The notes under the pieces were generated by a model, which was given only the letters and a program-made list of their open reading frames with translations, searched no databases and was not told the DNA's origin. Below, one piece after another: positions 43,579 to 52,292 of a DNA stretch of 64,000 nt. Position 1 is the stretch's first letter, and every line of letters starts with the position of its first letter. The stretch lies in the NCBI RefSeq assembly GCF_002563635.1, contig NZ_PDIZ01000001.1, positions 62,001-126,000 on the forward strand. The letters run 5' to 3'. The stretch is from Bacillus sp. es.036. GTDB taxonomy: Bacteria > Bacillota > Bacilli > Bacillales > Guptibacillaceae. The position numbers and the translations under genes are program-made.

Positions 43579-43607
43579 AGAGGCTTCTCACTATAAGAAA
43601 GCCTCCA
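43579..43607 (-). terminator. Weak terminator after the M50-like gene
   Basis: GAGGCTT / AAGCCTC stem, 12-15-base loop, downstream of the minus-strand stop codon, followed by a T-rich stretch. Confidence 0.45.
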
Positions 43608-43625
43608 CTGATTTTCGCTATTTTC

Positions 43626-44105
43626 TTAGTCGATTGGATCTTGCGCTTTTCCGTATCGAATGACATCGATAATCGCCATGCCATCACTCGGTTTACCGGC
43701 ATCATTTCGATAAGGCATTAGGGAGAAGAAAATAAAATAAATCGAGAAGTAAGTAAATTGATAGAAGAAGAGATCAACTGGAAGAATGTCGGCATAAATT
43801 AATGCGTTTAGAATGAGAATAACAATAATGTTAAATAAACTACCAGCCGCATAAATGGCGACGTGAGCCCATGTTTTGTTATAGGTTAAATCTTCATATT
43901 GGCACCAACCTTCCATAAAGTATTTCTTTTTTACTTCAAGAGGACCGATATGAAAAATGGTTTTCCCAGTACCGATACAGAATTTGATTTTGCCTCCAAA
44001 AACTCTTGCTACAAGAACATGTCCAGCTTCGTGTAGGAGAGTGATAATGGGTAATATGATAAAAAAGTTCACGAAGAACATTGGGATGTCGCTTAGTGTA
44101 AACAT
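43626..44105 (-). CDS. M50-like membrane metalloprotease homologue
   Basis: 159 residues, three or four membrane helices. The first helix carries LLHEAGHVLVARVFGG, the HExxH zinc motif of site-2 proteases, and helix 2 begins AIYAAGSLFNIIVI. The expected third ligand motif (N-P-x-x-x-L-D-G) is reduced to AGKPSDGMAI, which still offers Asp. It lacks PDZ or CBS domains, so it is a minimal member. The target is unknown. TTGGAGGTTTTAA precedes the ATG. It is a single gene. Confidence 0.75.
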   Translation of the reverse strand: MFTLSDIPMFFVNFFIILPIITLLHEAGHVLVARVFGGKIKFCIGTGKTIFHIGPLEVKKKYFMEGWCQYEDLTYNKTWAHVAIYAAGSLFNIIVILILNALIYADILPVDLFFYQFTYFSIYFIFFSLMPYRNDAGKPSDGMAIIDVIRYGKAQDPID

Positions 44106-44235
44106 TTAAAACCTCCAAAATGGTTATCAGTTGTTACGCCTTTAACTAAGCCGTTCCCAAAAATGTTGATTCTGTAACACGTTTTTAAAATGTTCTATTT
44201 ATCAAAAAGGTTAGTAGTGAGGGGCGGATGATAAT

Positions 44236-44264
44236 AAAAAGAACAGCTCGATTGAGCTGTTCTA
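44236..44264 (-). terminator. Symporter-peptidase operon terminator
   Basis: AGAACAGCTC / GAGCTGTTCT perfect 10-bp stem; the minus strand continues with TTTTATT. Confidence 0.88.
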
Positions 44265-44323
44265 GTGAAAAGAACCGTCCATCAGAAGATGTCATCTCCC
44301 TTTACAAGATGAATGGGGCTGAC

Positions 44324-45424
44324 CTATTTAATAATCTGAAGTTCTTTCGGATATTTCGTTAAAGTTTCATACCCTGTTTTCGTAACAAGAACATCATCTT
44401 CAATTCGAACCCCGCCTACTTCAGGTACATAGATGCCTGGCTCGATGGTATATGTCATTCCTTCAACTAGAAGAGAGTCGTTGTTTTCACTCATAGATGG
44501 ATATTCATGAACTTCAATTCCAATTCCATGACCGATTCGATGAGGGAACTGGTCTCCATATCCAGCGTCTGCAATGATTTGTCTGGCTGTTTTATCAAGA
44601 TCCCCAAGTCTTGATCCTGGTTGAGAGATAGTGAGCGTTTCAAGCTGCGCGTTCAATACGACATCATAAATTTCTTTTTGCTTTTCGTTCACTTCTTTAT
44701 AAGCAACTGTTCTGGTAATGTCTGAACAATAGCCATCTAACACCACGCCAAGATCGAATAAAACGAGGTCGCCTCTTTTAAGCTTGCGATCTCCAGGATG
44801 ACCGTGTGGCTGTCCTGCTTTTTCACCGAAAAGCACCATGGTTGAAAAGGACATTTCTCGAATTCCTTTTTTCTTTAGTTCGTACTCGATCGTTGCAAGA
44901 ACTTCCATTTCAGTACAACCTTCTTGGAGCGCTTTAACTCCCGTCTCAACCCCGAAGTCTGCTAGTGCTGCAGCTCTTCTTAGAATCTCTAATTCTTGCT
45001 CATCTTTGATTAAACGTAGTTCGTGAAGTTTCTCTTCAGCACTTGTAAATGAAACGGATGGATAGCGCTTCATAACTTGTTCAGCACGTCCATAAGAAAG
45101 GGTTTCTTTCTCAATTGCCACCTGATTTGCTTCAGTAACCCCACGTTTCTTCAATGCATCGTGAATGAATTCCCACGGGTCATCAGCGTCACCATGTCCG
45201 ATAATCTCATGCTCCCATCCTGCATCTCTTGCTTGAGATACTTCCATACCCGGACAAACAAGAAATGGTTCTGCATCAGGGAAAATAAATAAACCTAATA
45301 GTCGTTCATGTGGTTCACATTCAAAGTTGGAAAGATAAAATACATTGGATGAAGAGTGAACAAACGCAAAGGTTTGTCCAGTATCTCCTAGCCAATTCGA
45401 AAAACTTTCTAAACGATGATTCAT
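44324..45424 (-). CDS. M24-family Xaa-Pro peptidase (prolidase-like)
   Basis: 366 residues: an N-terminal creatinase-like domain (1-125) and a pita-bread catalytic domain. The five metal ligands are visible in LVLFDLGVVLDGYCSDITRT (two Asp), PHRIGHGIGIEVHEYPS (His), TYTIEPGIYV (Glu) and GGVRIEDDVLVT (Glu). It cleaves the bond before or after proline in short peptides. It follows the symporter gene by 44 bases, so the two form an operon that may import and break down proline-containing peptides. Confidence 0.9.
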   Translation of the reverse strand: MNHRLESFSNWLGDTGQTFAFVHSSSNVFYLSNFECEPHERLLGLFIFPDAEPFLVCPGMEVSQARDAGWEHEIIGHGDADDPWEFIHDALKKRGVTEANQVAIEKETLSYGRAEQVMKRYPSVSFTSAEEKLHELRLIKDEQELEILRRAAALADFGVETGVKALQEGCTEMEVLATIEYELKKKGIREMSFSTMVLFGEKAGQPHGHPGDRKLKRGDLVLFDLGVVLDGYCSDITRTVAYKEVNEKQKEIYDVVLNAQLETLTISQPGSRLGDLDKTARQIIADAGYGDQFPHRIGHGIGIEVHEYPSMSENNDSLLVEGMTYTIEPGIYVPEVGGVRIEDDVLVTKTGYETLTKYPKELQIIK

Positions 45425-45468
45425 TTCTTCTCACAACCTGTTCTCAAAAAATTTGGATGATGACTGTC

Positions 45469-46863
45469 TTATTCAGACTTTGTTTTGTTTGTAGTTACTA
45501 AAGTTACGACAATTAATACGATAACCGCTACTGGAACAGCGAAAAGAACACTGTTTAGATCAAATGGTTTAGCAAGTGGGATTTCCCAAACAAGCGTTGT
45601 AACCACACCGGCGATCATAGAGGATACGCCGCCATAAAGGTTGACGCGTTTCCAGAAAAATACAGCTAATACTGCAGGAGTAATACCAGCTCCGTAAACG
45701 GTGTAAGCATACATTTGAACAGATAGTACTGTAGGGAAGAAGCTAATAATGACATAAGCAAGGACCCCGAGGATGACGATGAACCATTTGGTCATGACTA
45801 ACAACTGTTTATCAGTCGCATCCTTTTTTAAATATTTTCCGTACAGATCATACGTGACGTTTGTAGCGGCAGAAAGAAGGTAAGAGTTACCTGTAGTGAT
45901 AATAAATGCTGTTGCTGCCGTTAATAAAATACCGCCGACAAACGTTGGCATAACGACAGTTGTTGCCATCAGTGCCATCCCTGGATCAATATCAGGGAAG
46001 ATTGATCGTGCTGCAAAAGCGATTAAACTAATTGTTGGAGAAATGAGAAGCATCGCCACAAGCCAACCAATTTGGGCTTTTTTCGATGATCGATCTCCAC
46101 TTGATGAAGCCAACCGTTGATACATGTTCTGGTCAGCAAGTAATAGAAATAAAGAGGGTAATAAATAACCTAATAATTGAATGTTCGATAACTGGCCACT
46201 GAATGTTAAGTGTTCTTTTGGTACATTCGCCAGGATGCTGTCCCAACCTCCAGCAATAACAAATATGGTTGGTAACGTGATTCCTAACCCGACAACCATC
46301 AAAATGGCACTTACAGCGTCAGTAGGAGCTACTGAGCGTAATCCGCCAATTGTTGCCAGGAAGATGATAAGAGCAGCACCAATAATGGTCCCTGTTTCAA
46401 CTGAAATACCTGTTGTCAGGTTCAGGATGAAGCCAAACCCTTTCATCTGATAGGAAACAATTCCTACATAGGCAAGAATAATGATAATGCCTGCCAGCGT
46501 CCTCGCGAATGAACCGTATTTTTCTTCAAGTATTGAAGATACTGTATATTTCCCAAATGCTCGGATTCTTGGAGCAATGATATAAAGAATCAAGATACCT
46601 ACTATCGTTGGAATGGCCATAAGAAACGCAGGAATAATTCCATAGCTATACGCCATAGACGTTTCGCCACCTGAAATGCTTCCACTACCTGTCCATGTTG
46701 CTAGCAATGTACCAGTTAGAACAAGAGCACCAAGTCCTTTACCAGCGAGGATAAAATCCTCACTATTTGATACTTTCTTAGAGAAATAAATTCCAAGTCC
46801 CACCATGAGTATGCCATAAGCAATAACAAACCATAGAAGGTTAGGATTGTGTGTAATTTCCAT
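45469..46863 (-). CDS. Sodium:solute symporter (SSS family)
   Basis: 464 residues, about 13 membrane helices. The family region is visible as KKVSNSEDFILAGKGLGALV, TGSGSISGGETSMAYSYG and LLADQNMYQRLASSSGDRS. Members carry proline, pantothenate, acetate or other small solutes with Na+. The adjacent peptidase suggests proline or a proline peptide, but this is inferred from context. A GGAAGTGACG site is rather far (12 bases) from the ATG. Confidence 0.88.
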   Translation of the reverse strand: MEITHNPNLLWFVIAYGILMVGLGIYFSKKVSNSEDFILAGKGLGALVLTGTLLATWTGSGSISGGETSMAYSYGIIPAFLMAIPTIVGILILYIIAPRIRAFGKYTVSSILEEKYGSFARTLAGIIIILAYVGIVSYQMKGFGFILNLTTGISVETGTIIGAALIIFLATIGGLRSVAPTDAVSAILMVVGLGITLPTIFVIAGGWDSILANVPKEHLTFSGQLSNIQLLGYLLPSLFLLLADQNMYQRLASSSGDRSSKKAQIGWLVAMLLISPTISLIAFAARSIFPDIDPGMALMATTVVMPTFVGGILLTAATAFIITTGNSYLLSAATNVTYDLYGKYLKKDATDKQLLVMTKWFIVILGVLAYVIISFFPTVLSVQMYAYTVYGAGITPAVLAVFFWKRVNLYGGVSSMIAGVVTTLVWEIPLAKPFDLNSVLFAVPVAVIVLIVVTLVTTNKTKSE

Positions 46864-47322
46864 TACGTAAACGTCACTTCCTTATCTTAGTTGTGTTTTT
46901 CTTAGGTGCGCACCGTGTTAATTATGCTACCACAATAAATTGAGTTAATAAAAAGCGGGAAATAGTTTTGTTGGAATACTTTAGTAACATTTTTTATCAT
47001 CATCGAGATAAGTAGTTCTATTTTCATATTTTATTGGTTTTATTTTGAATTTAATAGAAAATAAAAGAAACATTATAGTTATAAAGAACTAAATTAAAAA
47101 ATCTTTAAAGACAAATAAAAGCGTTATTATTTAGATTTTTTGCGCAATTTTAATAGTTTATGGTTCGCTAAACACATGATTTGGAAATAATACTAAGGAG
47201 AAATTTCTTTGAAAGAAGTCTTTTCTTACCTAAAAAGGGTAATTACTTATAGGGTATTAATTTTTTTAAAAGGGAAAATTTTGTTTTGAAGAATGATGTA
47301 ATCAGGGTATAAAACATGATGG
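46864..47322. other. AT-rich intergenic region
   Basis: About 460 bases between the divergent symporter and CstB-like genes. It is very AT-rich, with poly-A/T tracts and an IR TTTTATTTT / AAAATAAAA near 47038-47067. I see no gene or recognised RNA. A loose CsoR-like half-site pattern (AAAGGGTAATTACTTATAGG) occurs near 47233-47252. Confidence 0.6.
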
Positions 47323-47351
47323 TTGCTGAAAAATGAAAAAGGGTTTATGAT
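47323..47351 (+). promoter_or_regulatory. Candidate promoter of the CstB-like gene
   Basis: TTGCTG (47323-47328), 17 bases, TATGAT (47346-47351). The predicted start of transcription falls right at the operator at 47361. Confidence 0.6.
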
Positions 47352-47360
47352 GGTTATAGA

Positions 47361-47374
47361 TACCCACAGGGGTA
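47361..47374 (+). promoter_or_regulatory. CsoR/CstR-type operator
   Basis: TACCCACAGGGGTA matches the TACCC-N4-GGGTA pattern bound by CsoR-family repressors, including the persulfide sensor CstR. It overlaps the predicted transcription start, 32 bases before the gene. Confidence 0.7.
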
Positions 47375-47405
47375 ATTTAAAAACTGTTACTAGGAGGATA
47401 ATGAC

Positions 47406-48815
47406 ATGTATTTACGTACGTTTTTTGATGAAAAATTGGCACAGTATTCTTATATGATTGGCTGTCAACGAACTGGTGAAGCGCTTGTAATTGATCCAGC
47501 GCGAGACGTTACACCGTATTTAGAAACAGCGAAAAAGGAAGGCTTTCATTTAGCGGCAGCAGCAGAGACGCACATTCATGCTGACTTTGTCTCAGGCGCA
47601 AGACAACTAGCTGAAAAGCATGACGTAAAGCTGTACTTATCCGATGAGGGAGATCAAGACTGGAAATATGGTTATCTCGATGGTTTGAATGTGGAACTTG
47701 TAACTGAAGGTTCTATGATTCATGTAGGTAACGTTGAACTTCGTGTGATGCATACCCCTGGGCATACCCCGGAAAGTATTTCGTTCGTTCTTACAGATCG
47801 TGGAGGCGGCTCTGAGGTCCCAATGGGAATTTTCACTGGTGATTTTGTATTCGTAGGTGATATTGGTCGCCCGGATCTGCTTGAAAAAGCTGCTGGAGCT
47901 GTTGGCACAGCTGAAACGGGAGCAAAATCAATGTTCAAATCGCTACAAAAGTTTAAAGAGCTACCAGAATTTATAACGGTCTGGCCTGGTCACGGCGCAG
48001 GTAGCGCATGTGGAAAGTCACTTGGTGCTGTTCCTCAGTCAACAGTTGGTTATGAACTTCGCAATAACTGGGCATTGAAGGAAGAAAATGAAGAGACATT
48101 CGTCAAAGAACTATTAAATGAACAGCCTGAAGCTCCGACGTACTTTGCTGTGATGAAGAAAGTAAATAAAGAAGGCCCAAACGTCTTAACAGGTGAAGAA
48201 CTTGAAAAGGTTGAAAGTGTTGATGAAGTTCGTGCGCTTGCAACGAATGGGAATACGACAATCGTGGATACGCGACCAGCACAGGATTTCGCGGATGGAC
48301 ATATTGATGGGGCGATTAACCTTCCATTCAATAAAGCATTTACGAACTGGTCAGGTTGGGTATTAAACTATGAGCGTGACTTGCTTCTTATCGCAGAGGA
48401 TGATCAAAAAGAAGAGATCGTAAAAGCATTACACTCCATTGGCATTGATCGGATCAAAGCATACGCTGGTCCTGAGCTTCTCTCTCAATGGGATGATCTT
48501 GAAGGCTATTCCTTTGTGACAACGGAAGAATTGAAAGATGTTTATGATAAAGAAGATGTTTATGTTGTTGATATTCGAAAAGAAAACGAATGGAATGCGG
48601 GCCACATCCCTGGGGCCAATCATCACATGCTTGGATATTTAGAAGATCAAGCGAAGAATATTCCAGAAGATAAAACAGTTGTGGTGCATTGCCAATCAGG
48701 AACTCGTTCAGCAATTGGAACAAGTTTACTGCAGTCGCTTGGTTTCAAGGACATTTTGAACTATAGCGGTGGTTTTGCTGCATGGGAAAAAAACGGAGAT
48801 AAAATTGAAAAATAA
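47406..48815 (+). CDS. CstB-like persulfide dioxygenase-rhodanese fusion
   Basis: 469 residues. An MBL-fold persulfide dioxygenase domain (1-255) has ETHIHADFVSGARQLA (HxHxD), MHTPGHTPESISF and FTGDFVFVGDIGRPDLLE, the ETHE1-type set. It is followed by an inactive rhodanese-like domain (about 265-360) and an active one (about 370-469) with the Cys loop VVHCQSGTRSAIG. This order matches staphylococcal CstB, which oxidises low-molecular-weight persulfides to thiosulfate during sulfide stress. AGGAGGATAATGAC precedes the ATG. The repressor is not encoded nearby. Confidence 0.9.
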   Translation: MYLRTFFDEKLAQYSYMIGCQRTGEALVIDPARDVTPYLETAKKEGFHLAAAAETHIHADFVSGARQLAEKHDVKLYLSDEGDQDWKYGYLDGLNVELVTEGSMIHVGNVELRVMHTPGHTPESISFVLTDRGGGSEVPMGIFTGDFVFVGDIGRPDLLEKAAGAVGTAETGAKSMFKSLQKFKELPEFITVWPGHGAGSACGKSLGAVPQSTVGYELRNNWALKEENEETFVKELLNEQPEAPTYFAVMKKVNKEGPNVLTGEELEKVESVDEVRALATNGNTTIVDTRPAQDFADGHIDGAINLPFNKAFTNWSGWVLNYERDLLLIAEDDQKEEIVKALHSIGIDRIKAYAGPELLSQWDDLEGYSFVTTEELKDVYDKEDVYVVDIRKENEWNAGHIPGANHHMLGYLEDQAKNIPEDKTVVVHCQSGTRSAIGTSLLQSLGFKDILNYSGGFAAWEKNGDKIEK

Positions 48816-48818
48816 TCT

Positions 48819-48854
48819 AAAAAGAGCGTAAAGCCACTGCTTTACGCTCTTTTT
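48819..48854. terminator. Bidirectional terminator
   Basis: AAAAAGAGCGTAAAG / CTTTACGCTCTTTTT perfect 15-bp stem between convergent genes. Confidence 0.93.
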
Positions 48855-48855
48855 C

Positions 48856-50019
48856 TTATGCACTCATTTCAGTTTCTAACGTAGCCGGTTTAGGCTTTAT
48901 TAGCATTAATCCAATCCCCCCAACACTAAGGACAGCTGCAACGAGGAACGGTGCGTGAGCTGATACTCCCTGGCCGATCAAACCAGAAAGAACTGGGGCA
49001 ATTGCAGCACCGAGCCAGCGGAGGAAATTGTATCCTCCTGACGTTATGCTTCTTTCATATGGAGAAACTTCCATCACGTAGCTTGTAAAGAGGGCGTTAT
49101 TGAGTCCTGAAGCAAGCCCTGAAACGATAACCACAGTAATCAGAAGTGGTGTCGTTGGAACAACAAATAGCAAGGCTAGTAAGAGAGCAAATATCAATAA
49201 GCTATAAGGAAGAATCTTCTTCGGTAGAAACTTTTTCTCAAGTTGGTGACTTAGAATGGCTGAACCGTAGGCGAGCATTAACCCCCACCCAAAGAATACA
49301 AATCCAATTTGAATCGCATTAAGTCCGATAATGAGCGGCGTATAAGCCAGCACTACGAAAAACCCGTAGTAATAGAGCATCGCTGCAAGAGCGGACGTTA
49401 GGAATGGTTTGAATGAAAAGAGCCCTTTTAACTCATTCATTCCAACAGGTTTACGTTTTTGTTTGCCATTTGGTTCAAACACAAAGAAGAGAACAAGGCA
49501 AAATGCAGCTAGAATTAGGATCGACGTTGCAAAGAAAGGGAATCTCCATGAATAACCACCAAGAACACCACCTACAAGGGGGCCGCCCGCCATTCCTAGT
49601 CCAATCGCTGCCTCATAGTAGCCAACGGCTTTTTGTGGGTCTTTAGATAAAGCGATTAATAGCGTCATGGCTGTCGCGAAGAACATAGAATTACCAAATC
49701 CCCAACCTGCTCTAAAAATCGATAGGCTTGCGATTCCATTTGATAGAGCACAGAGAAGCGCAAAAACCGTCACAATACATAAGCCAAATACCATCATGCG
49801 CTTATCGCCAAAGCGACTTGCAAAAATCCCTGCAGGAATCATCATAATGGCCATTGTTAAAATGTAAGCAGTAAACAGCATTTCTACTTGCCAGTGGTTT
49901 GCACCAATTTGTTCTGCGATCGTTGGAAGGATCGGATCGACAATCCCTATACCCATAAAAGCAAGAAAGGTTGCTGCAATTGTAATCCACCGGGCTTTTG
50001 TGAATTTCTTATCATTCAT
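48856..50019 (-). CDS. MFS efflux transporter, DHA1 (12-TM) family
   Basis: 387 residues, twelve membrane helices. Helix 1 is FLAFMGIGIVDPILPTIAEQ, the loop 2-3 motif FASRFGDKRMMVFG is motif A, and the motif C-like segment is AAIGLGMAGGPLVGGVLGGY. It is a drug-proton antiporter by family. A TetR gene stands divergently upstream, so that protein is its likely repressor. GGAGGTTAAATTGA precedes the ATG. The 330-base gap upstream contains two strong hairpins that would be in its mRNA leader. Confidence 0.88.
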   Translation of the reverse strand: MNDKKFTKARWITIAATFLAFMGIGIVDPILPTIAEQIGANHWQVEMLFTAYILTMAIMMIPAGIFASRFGDKRMMVFGLCIVTVFALLCALSNGIASLSIFRAGWGFGNSMFFATAMTLLIALSKDPQKAVGYYEAAIGLGMAGGPLVGGVLGGYSWRFPFFATSILILAAFCLVLFFVFEPNGKQKRKPVGMNELKGLFSFKPFLTSALAAMLYYYGFFVVLAYTPLIIGLNAIQIGFVFFGWGLMLAYGSAILSHQLEKKFLPKKILPYSLLIFALLLALLFVVPTTPLLITVVIVSGLASGLNNALFTSYVMEVSPYERSITSGGYNFLRWLGAAIAPVLSGLIGQGVSAHAPFLVAAVLSVGGIGLMLIKPKPATLETEMSA

Positions 50020-50081
50020 TCAATTTAACCTCCAATAAATATCGTTTGAAAAGAACAACGGTTGTTATTTATCTCACCTTA

Positions 50082-50150
50082 AGGGGAAATAAAACCCCCA
50101 CCTAATTAACCTAGGTCAATAAGTACGTCAAGGTGGGGGCAACTTCCCCT
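50082..50150. repeat. Nested hairpin 1 between MFS and TetR genes
   Basis: Outer arms AGGGGAA / TTCCCCT and inner arms CCCCCACCT / AGGTGGGGG enclose a 27-base loop containing the palindrome ACCTAGGT. Either strand could fold. Confidence 0.75.
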
Positions 50151-50173
50151 AAATGTCAGATTGGTTCCTCTAA

Positions 50174-50209
50174 CCATCAGAGGGGAAGAAGTAAAACCCC
50201 CTCTGATGG
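50174..50209. repeat. Hairpin 2 between MFS and TetR genes
   Basis: Perfect 12-bp stem CCATCAGAGGGG / CCCCTCTGATGG with a 12-base loop. It shares the pattern AGGGGAA...TAAAACCCCC with hairpin 1, suggesting the two arose from one element. Confidence 0.78.
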
Positions 50210-50352
50210 AAGTTTCACTTTATACAACAAGTGTCGTAAAATATTTTAACAGAGTCATGAAATTGAGCAATAATCAAGTTTTCGAAGAACGTGGTCTAAA
50301 CGACAAGTTATAAAGTGTTGTTGAGAAAAAGTTTAATTTGGAGGAGATTTTT

Positions 50353-50961
50353 ATGAGAAAAAAGGAAGACCCGCGCGTTACGCGAACTCGAAAGCTCTTG
50401 CAAGATTCGTTTATCCATCTGATGTCAGTAAAAGAATATGAGAAAATCACGATTGCCGATATTACAACAGAAGCAACGGTTAACCGCGCTACTTTTTATT
50501 TGCATTATCAGGATAAAGAAGAGTTACTACTTCAAACGGTTGATGAAATGCTTCGGCAGCTGTTTGGCGAGGCACTGACCATTCCTCCTGGTAATTTATC
50601 AATTGATGAACTTCAGCGTTATATCGCAGAACATATTTTCTCAAGTATCGCAGAATACGATAAATTCTTTCACGTAATGTTAATCAAAAAAGGAATGCCG
50701 AACTTTCTTGATCACATGCGTAGCTTCTTCTTTGATTTCTATGACAATCGAATTGCAAAGGGGAGATTCGATCCTCTCCCGTTACCAAGTGAAGTGATTG
50801 CAAGCTATATTGCATCTGCTTATACAGGCATGATTTCCTGGTGGCTTGAAAATGACATGCCTTACACACCGAAAGAGATGGCTGAGCAAATGATTCAATT
50901 AAATCAGAAAGGGCCGACTGGGATTTTGAAGATGCATGTTAAAAAACAAAAAGAACGATAG
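50353..50961 (+). CDS. TetR/AcrR-family regulator
   Basis: 202 residues. The DNA-binding domain is RTRKLLQDSFIHLMSVKEYE, KITIADITTEATVNRATFYL and HYQDKEELLLQTVDEML. The C-terminal domain is of the TetR type that follows an 'HYxDK' helix. It is divergent from the MFS gene, so it probably controls that exporter in response to a drug-like ligand. TTGGAGGAGATTTTT precedes the ATG at 50353. A 10-11-bp hairpin begins in its stop codon. Confidence 0.88.
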   Translation: MRKKEDPRVTRTRKLLQDSFIHLMSVKEYEKITIADITTEATVNRATFYLHYQDKEELLLQTVDEMLRQLFGEALTIPPGNLSIDELQRYIAEHIFSSIAEYDKFFHVMLIKKGMPNFLDHMRSFFFDFYDNRIAKGRFDPLPLPSEVIASYIASAYTGMISWWLENDMPYTPKEMAEQMIQLNQKGPTGILKMHVKKQKER

Positions 50962-50987
50962 GAAGCGAGTCCAGGCTTCCTATCGCA
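50957..50987 (+). terminator. Hairpin overlapping the TetR stop
   Basis: CGATAGGAAGC / GCTTCCTATCG perfect 11-bp stem; the T run is short, so termination may be partial. Confidence 0.65.
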
Positions 50988-51081
50988 TTGTTCGTTCATA
51001 TCGTTATAATAAATAGTAGAACAGGAGTAGATGATAAAGAATTCCAATGAAAAGGCAGGAACCGTAGCGTCACAATGTTAT

Positions 51082-51110
51082 TTGACAGAAAATTCTATCC
51101 ATTGTATTCT
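51082..51110 (+). promoter_or_regulatory. Sigma-A promoter of glaH-lhgO
   Basis: TTGACA (51082-51087), exactly 17 bases, TATTCT (51105-51110). The -35 is consensus. The transcript would start near 51117 and have a leader of about 220 bases before glaH. Confidence 0.82.
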
Positions 51111-51181
51111 TAACGTATTAGCTCATACGTCCCTTAAGAAAGGTATCCCTTTCATAACTAGGAGAGTAGAGCGTCCACAGA

Positions 51182-51247
51182 ATGATAACAATTACAATAA
51201 CTGATAAAACTGTTGAAGCTCTTGCCAGAGTTTCGTGCGCAGTTTAA
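51182..51247 (+). CDS. Possible 21-codon leader peptide
   Basis: ATG-initiated short frame beginning MITITITDKT; its TAA overlaps the first base of the terminator stem. An AGGAGAG lies 15 bases upstream, farther than ideal. Translation is not proven; it is recorded because of its position. Confidence 0.3.
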   Translation: MITITITDKTVEALARVSCAV

Positions 51248-51295
51248 AGCCAGTATATTTTTTCCGTAAGACGGGAGAAGTGTGCTGGCTTTTTT
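51207..51295 (+). promoter_or_regulatory. Structured leader with internal terminator before glaH
   Basis: AAACTG (51207-51212) can pair with CAGTTT (51240-51245). Immediately afterwards AAAGCCAG (51246-51253) pairs with CTGGCTTT (51285-51292), followed by a T run, forming an intrinsic terminator in the leader. The GCCAG of the earlier CTTGCCAGAG could pair with the same CTGGC and prevent the terminator. It matches no known riboswitch class that I can recognise. Confidence 0.6.
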
Positions 51296-51339
51296 GTTTT
51301 TCTTGTCATTCTAAAAAAATAAAAGGAGAGATGCGTGCA

Positions 51340-52272
51340 ATGGAACTTACAAGGATGAAGCAGGACGAAAGAAGTGTGAAAAAAGGCAAAGGGTATGAGA
51401 TTAAACCGAGTGCAGTTCATGAACGACTTTATGTAGTGGATCTGGAAGAAGAAGTGATCACTCGTTTTTTTGAAGACGTTCGTGAGATTAGTAGTCAGCA
51501 GTTAGCGTACATCCCTTACATGCGATTTATTCTGACAGAGAAGCTCTCACGGCTTTTAGATAAAAACTTTCAAAAAGCGGTTCGAGCAATTCTCCATGAT
51601 CGACAGACGGGCGGATTTACCGTTGGGGTTAACAAGCAAACGACTGATCCAGAGGACTATGTAAAGTTTTCAACCGCATTTTCTCACCTTGTTGGCATCC
51701 CTAATTTCGATGCGATGTCCGGAAATTACTACGCTCGTTTTTCAGTAAAACATACGGATACGAGTGATTCTTACCTTCGTCAGGCGTATCGTCTTTTTAC
51801 ACTCCATACAGATGGAACATATGTAGATGAAGCGACGGACTGGTTGTTGATGATGAAATTTGAGGAGCAACATGCGGTTGGTGGTCGTTCACGACTTCTT
51901 CATCTTGATGATTGGGAAGAGCTTGAGCGGTTTTATCAGCACCCGATGGCATCACAGCGATTGATTTATAAGGCACCGCCAAGCAAAAATGTGGTGAAGG
52001 AAGTGTTCCGTACGACGTTCTATGAACAAAACAATGAACCTTGTATTTGTTTTATCGATCAGTTCGTTCATCCAGAAAACATTGCGCAGGCAACTTATTT
52101 ACAGGAACTATCACTTTCGATGGAGAATTCTTCTGCCACAAAAGGACTTGAGCTACCAGCAGGAGAACTGATTATGTTAAATAACCGATTCTGGCTTCAT
52201 GGAAGAGAAGCCTTTGAAGAAAATACTGGACTTCACAGAGAGCTTTTACGCCAGCGTGGTCGATTTGCTTGA
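51340..52272 (+). CDS. glaH: Glutarate 2-hydroxylase GlaH (CsiD)
   Basis: 310 residues, an Fe(II)/2-oxoglutarate oxygenase of the CsiD family. Metal ligands fit RLFTLHTDGTYVDEATDWLL (His-x-Asp) and MLNNRFWLHGREAFEE (distal His), with the 2-oxoglutarate Arg in GLHRELLRQRGRF. It converts glutarate to L-2-hydroxyglutarate with 2-oxoglutarate and O2. The next gene oxidises that product, which strongly supports the call. The in-frame ATG at 51340 is used; the frame extends upstream into the leader without a ribosome site. Confidence 0.92.
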   Translation: MELTRMKQDERSVKKGKGYEIKPSAVHERLYVVDLEEEVITRFFEDVREISSQQLAYIPYMRFILTEKLSRLLDKNFQKAVRAILHDRQTGGFTVGVNKQTTDPEDYVKFSTAFSHLVGIPNFDAMSGNYYARFSVKHTDTSDSYLRQAYRLFTLHTDGTYVDEATDWLLMMKFEEQHAVGGRSRLLHLDDWEELERFYQHPMASQRLIYKAPPSKNVVKEVFRTTFYEQNNEPCICFIDQFVHPENIAQATYLQELSLSMENSSATKGLELPAGELIMLNNRFWLHGREAFEENTGLHRELLRQRGRFA

Positions 52273-52292
52273 GTTGAATTGGAGGAAACAGC

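Noticed and set aside
51150-51300. Tetrahydrofolate, lysine or T-box riboswitch before glaH
   Set aside because: A GGAGAGTAGA string recalls the start of folate riboswitches, but the other conserved parts are absent; no lysine core and no T-box sequence (TGGNACCGCG) are present.
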